A DNA stretch of 6,873 nt, taken from NCBI GenBank assembly GCA_038234235.1, contig JBBSUQ010000169.1, positions 1 through 6,873 of the forward strand. Reading direction: 5' to 3'. Positions within the stretch are counted from its first letter, which is position 1, and each line of letters begins with the position of its first letter. The position numbers were made by a program, and so were the translations under genes. The stretch is from JBBSUQ01 sp038234235. Lineage in GTDB: Bacteria > Bacteroidota > Bacteroidia > Flavobacteriales_D > Crocinitomicaceae. This document shows positions 6,638 through 6,873 of the stretch, piece by piece. The notes beneath the pieces are model-generated. The model was given only the letters and a program-made list of their open reading frames with translations, was not told the origin of the DNA and made no database searches.

Positions 6638-6873
6638 GACACTAATAACTTTTCAGCGCTTTCAATGTTGTCTTCCAATAGCAAAACCTTATCAAGTTGC
6701 GCTATCTGTATTAATTTCATTACGTTTGTTTGAAGTCCGCAAAGTATAAATTTACCGTTTGTATCCTTGCACAATCTATTAGCAATCAAAATACTACTCA
6801 AACCAGAGGAGTCGCAATATTTTGTGGCCGAAAGGTCAATTATAATATTATTAACTCCATTTTTATTGAGCAA
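6634..6873 (-). CDS. STAS-domain anti-sigma-factor antagonist, N terminus outside the window
   Basis: The C-terminal 79 or more residues of a small STAS protein of the SpoIIAA/RsbV type; the frame is open to the right edge, where the TTG codon is an internal Leu rather than a start. Seen: the strand NNIIIDLSATKYCD, the hallmark DSSGLSSILIANRL with the serine that is phosphorylated in SpoIIAA and RsbV, then KFILCGLQTNVMKLIQIAQLDKVL, and a short C-terminal helix. Perhaps 35-45 residues are missing at the N terminus, judging from the usual 100-130. In the known systems, the unphosphorylated antagonist binds an anti-sigma kinase and frees a sigma factor; the target here is unknown, and a sigma-independent role is possible in Bacteroidota. 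It overlaps rnz by 4 nt, indicating a shared transcript. Its promoter is outside the window. Confidence 0.9.
   Translation of the reverse strand: MLNKNGVNNIIIDLSATKYCDSSGLSSILIANRLCKDTNGKFILCGLQTNVMKLIQIAQLDKVLLLEDNIESAEKLLVS

Overview
The window looks like ordinary chromosomal DNA from a low-GC member of the Bacteroidota, most likely order Flavobacteriales. Four things point there: a type IX secretion (T9SS) C-terminal sorting domain on the first protein, a DUF5606-family protein (a family I know only from Bacteroidota), A-rich leaders without Shine-Dalgarno sequences, and a TAnnTTTG-type -7 element at 2232-2239. I cannot name the genus.

Layout. From the left edge to 5243 all genes lie on the + strand: a 5'-truncated secreted subtilisin-like (S8) protease with a T9SS sorting domain (to 2212), a DUF5606 protein with a long lysine/alanine-rich tail (2258-2938), an M3-family oligoendopeptidase (3004-4725) and the thiol peroxidase tpx (4743-5243). 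A 12-bp hairpin at 5279-5310, with T-runs on both sides, closes this block and also serves the opposite strand. From 5332 to the right edge the genes lie on the - strand: a small acidic lipoprotein (5332-5580), ribonuclease Z (5726-6637, apparent TTG start) and a STAS-domain anti-sigma-factor antagonist that runs off the window (6634-6873) and overlaps rnz by 4 nt. The longest stretch without a gene is 145 nt (5581-5725).

How the genes relate. The M3 peptidase and tpx are 17 nt apart and probably cotranscribed. STAS and rnz look translationally coupled. The protease, the DUF5606 gene and the lipoprotein look like independent units. No mobile element, CRISPR array, tRNA, rRNA or defence module is visible. 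I found no convincing new multi-gene system. The points most worth a second look are the STAS/rnz TTGA overlap, the H1-like tail on the DUF5606 protein, the ~18-residue repeats in the small lipoprotein, the terminator-like hairpin ending 5 nt before the M3 start codon, and the S8 protease whose catalytic domain is split by a probable beta-sandwich insert.
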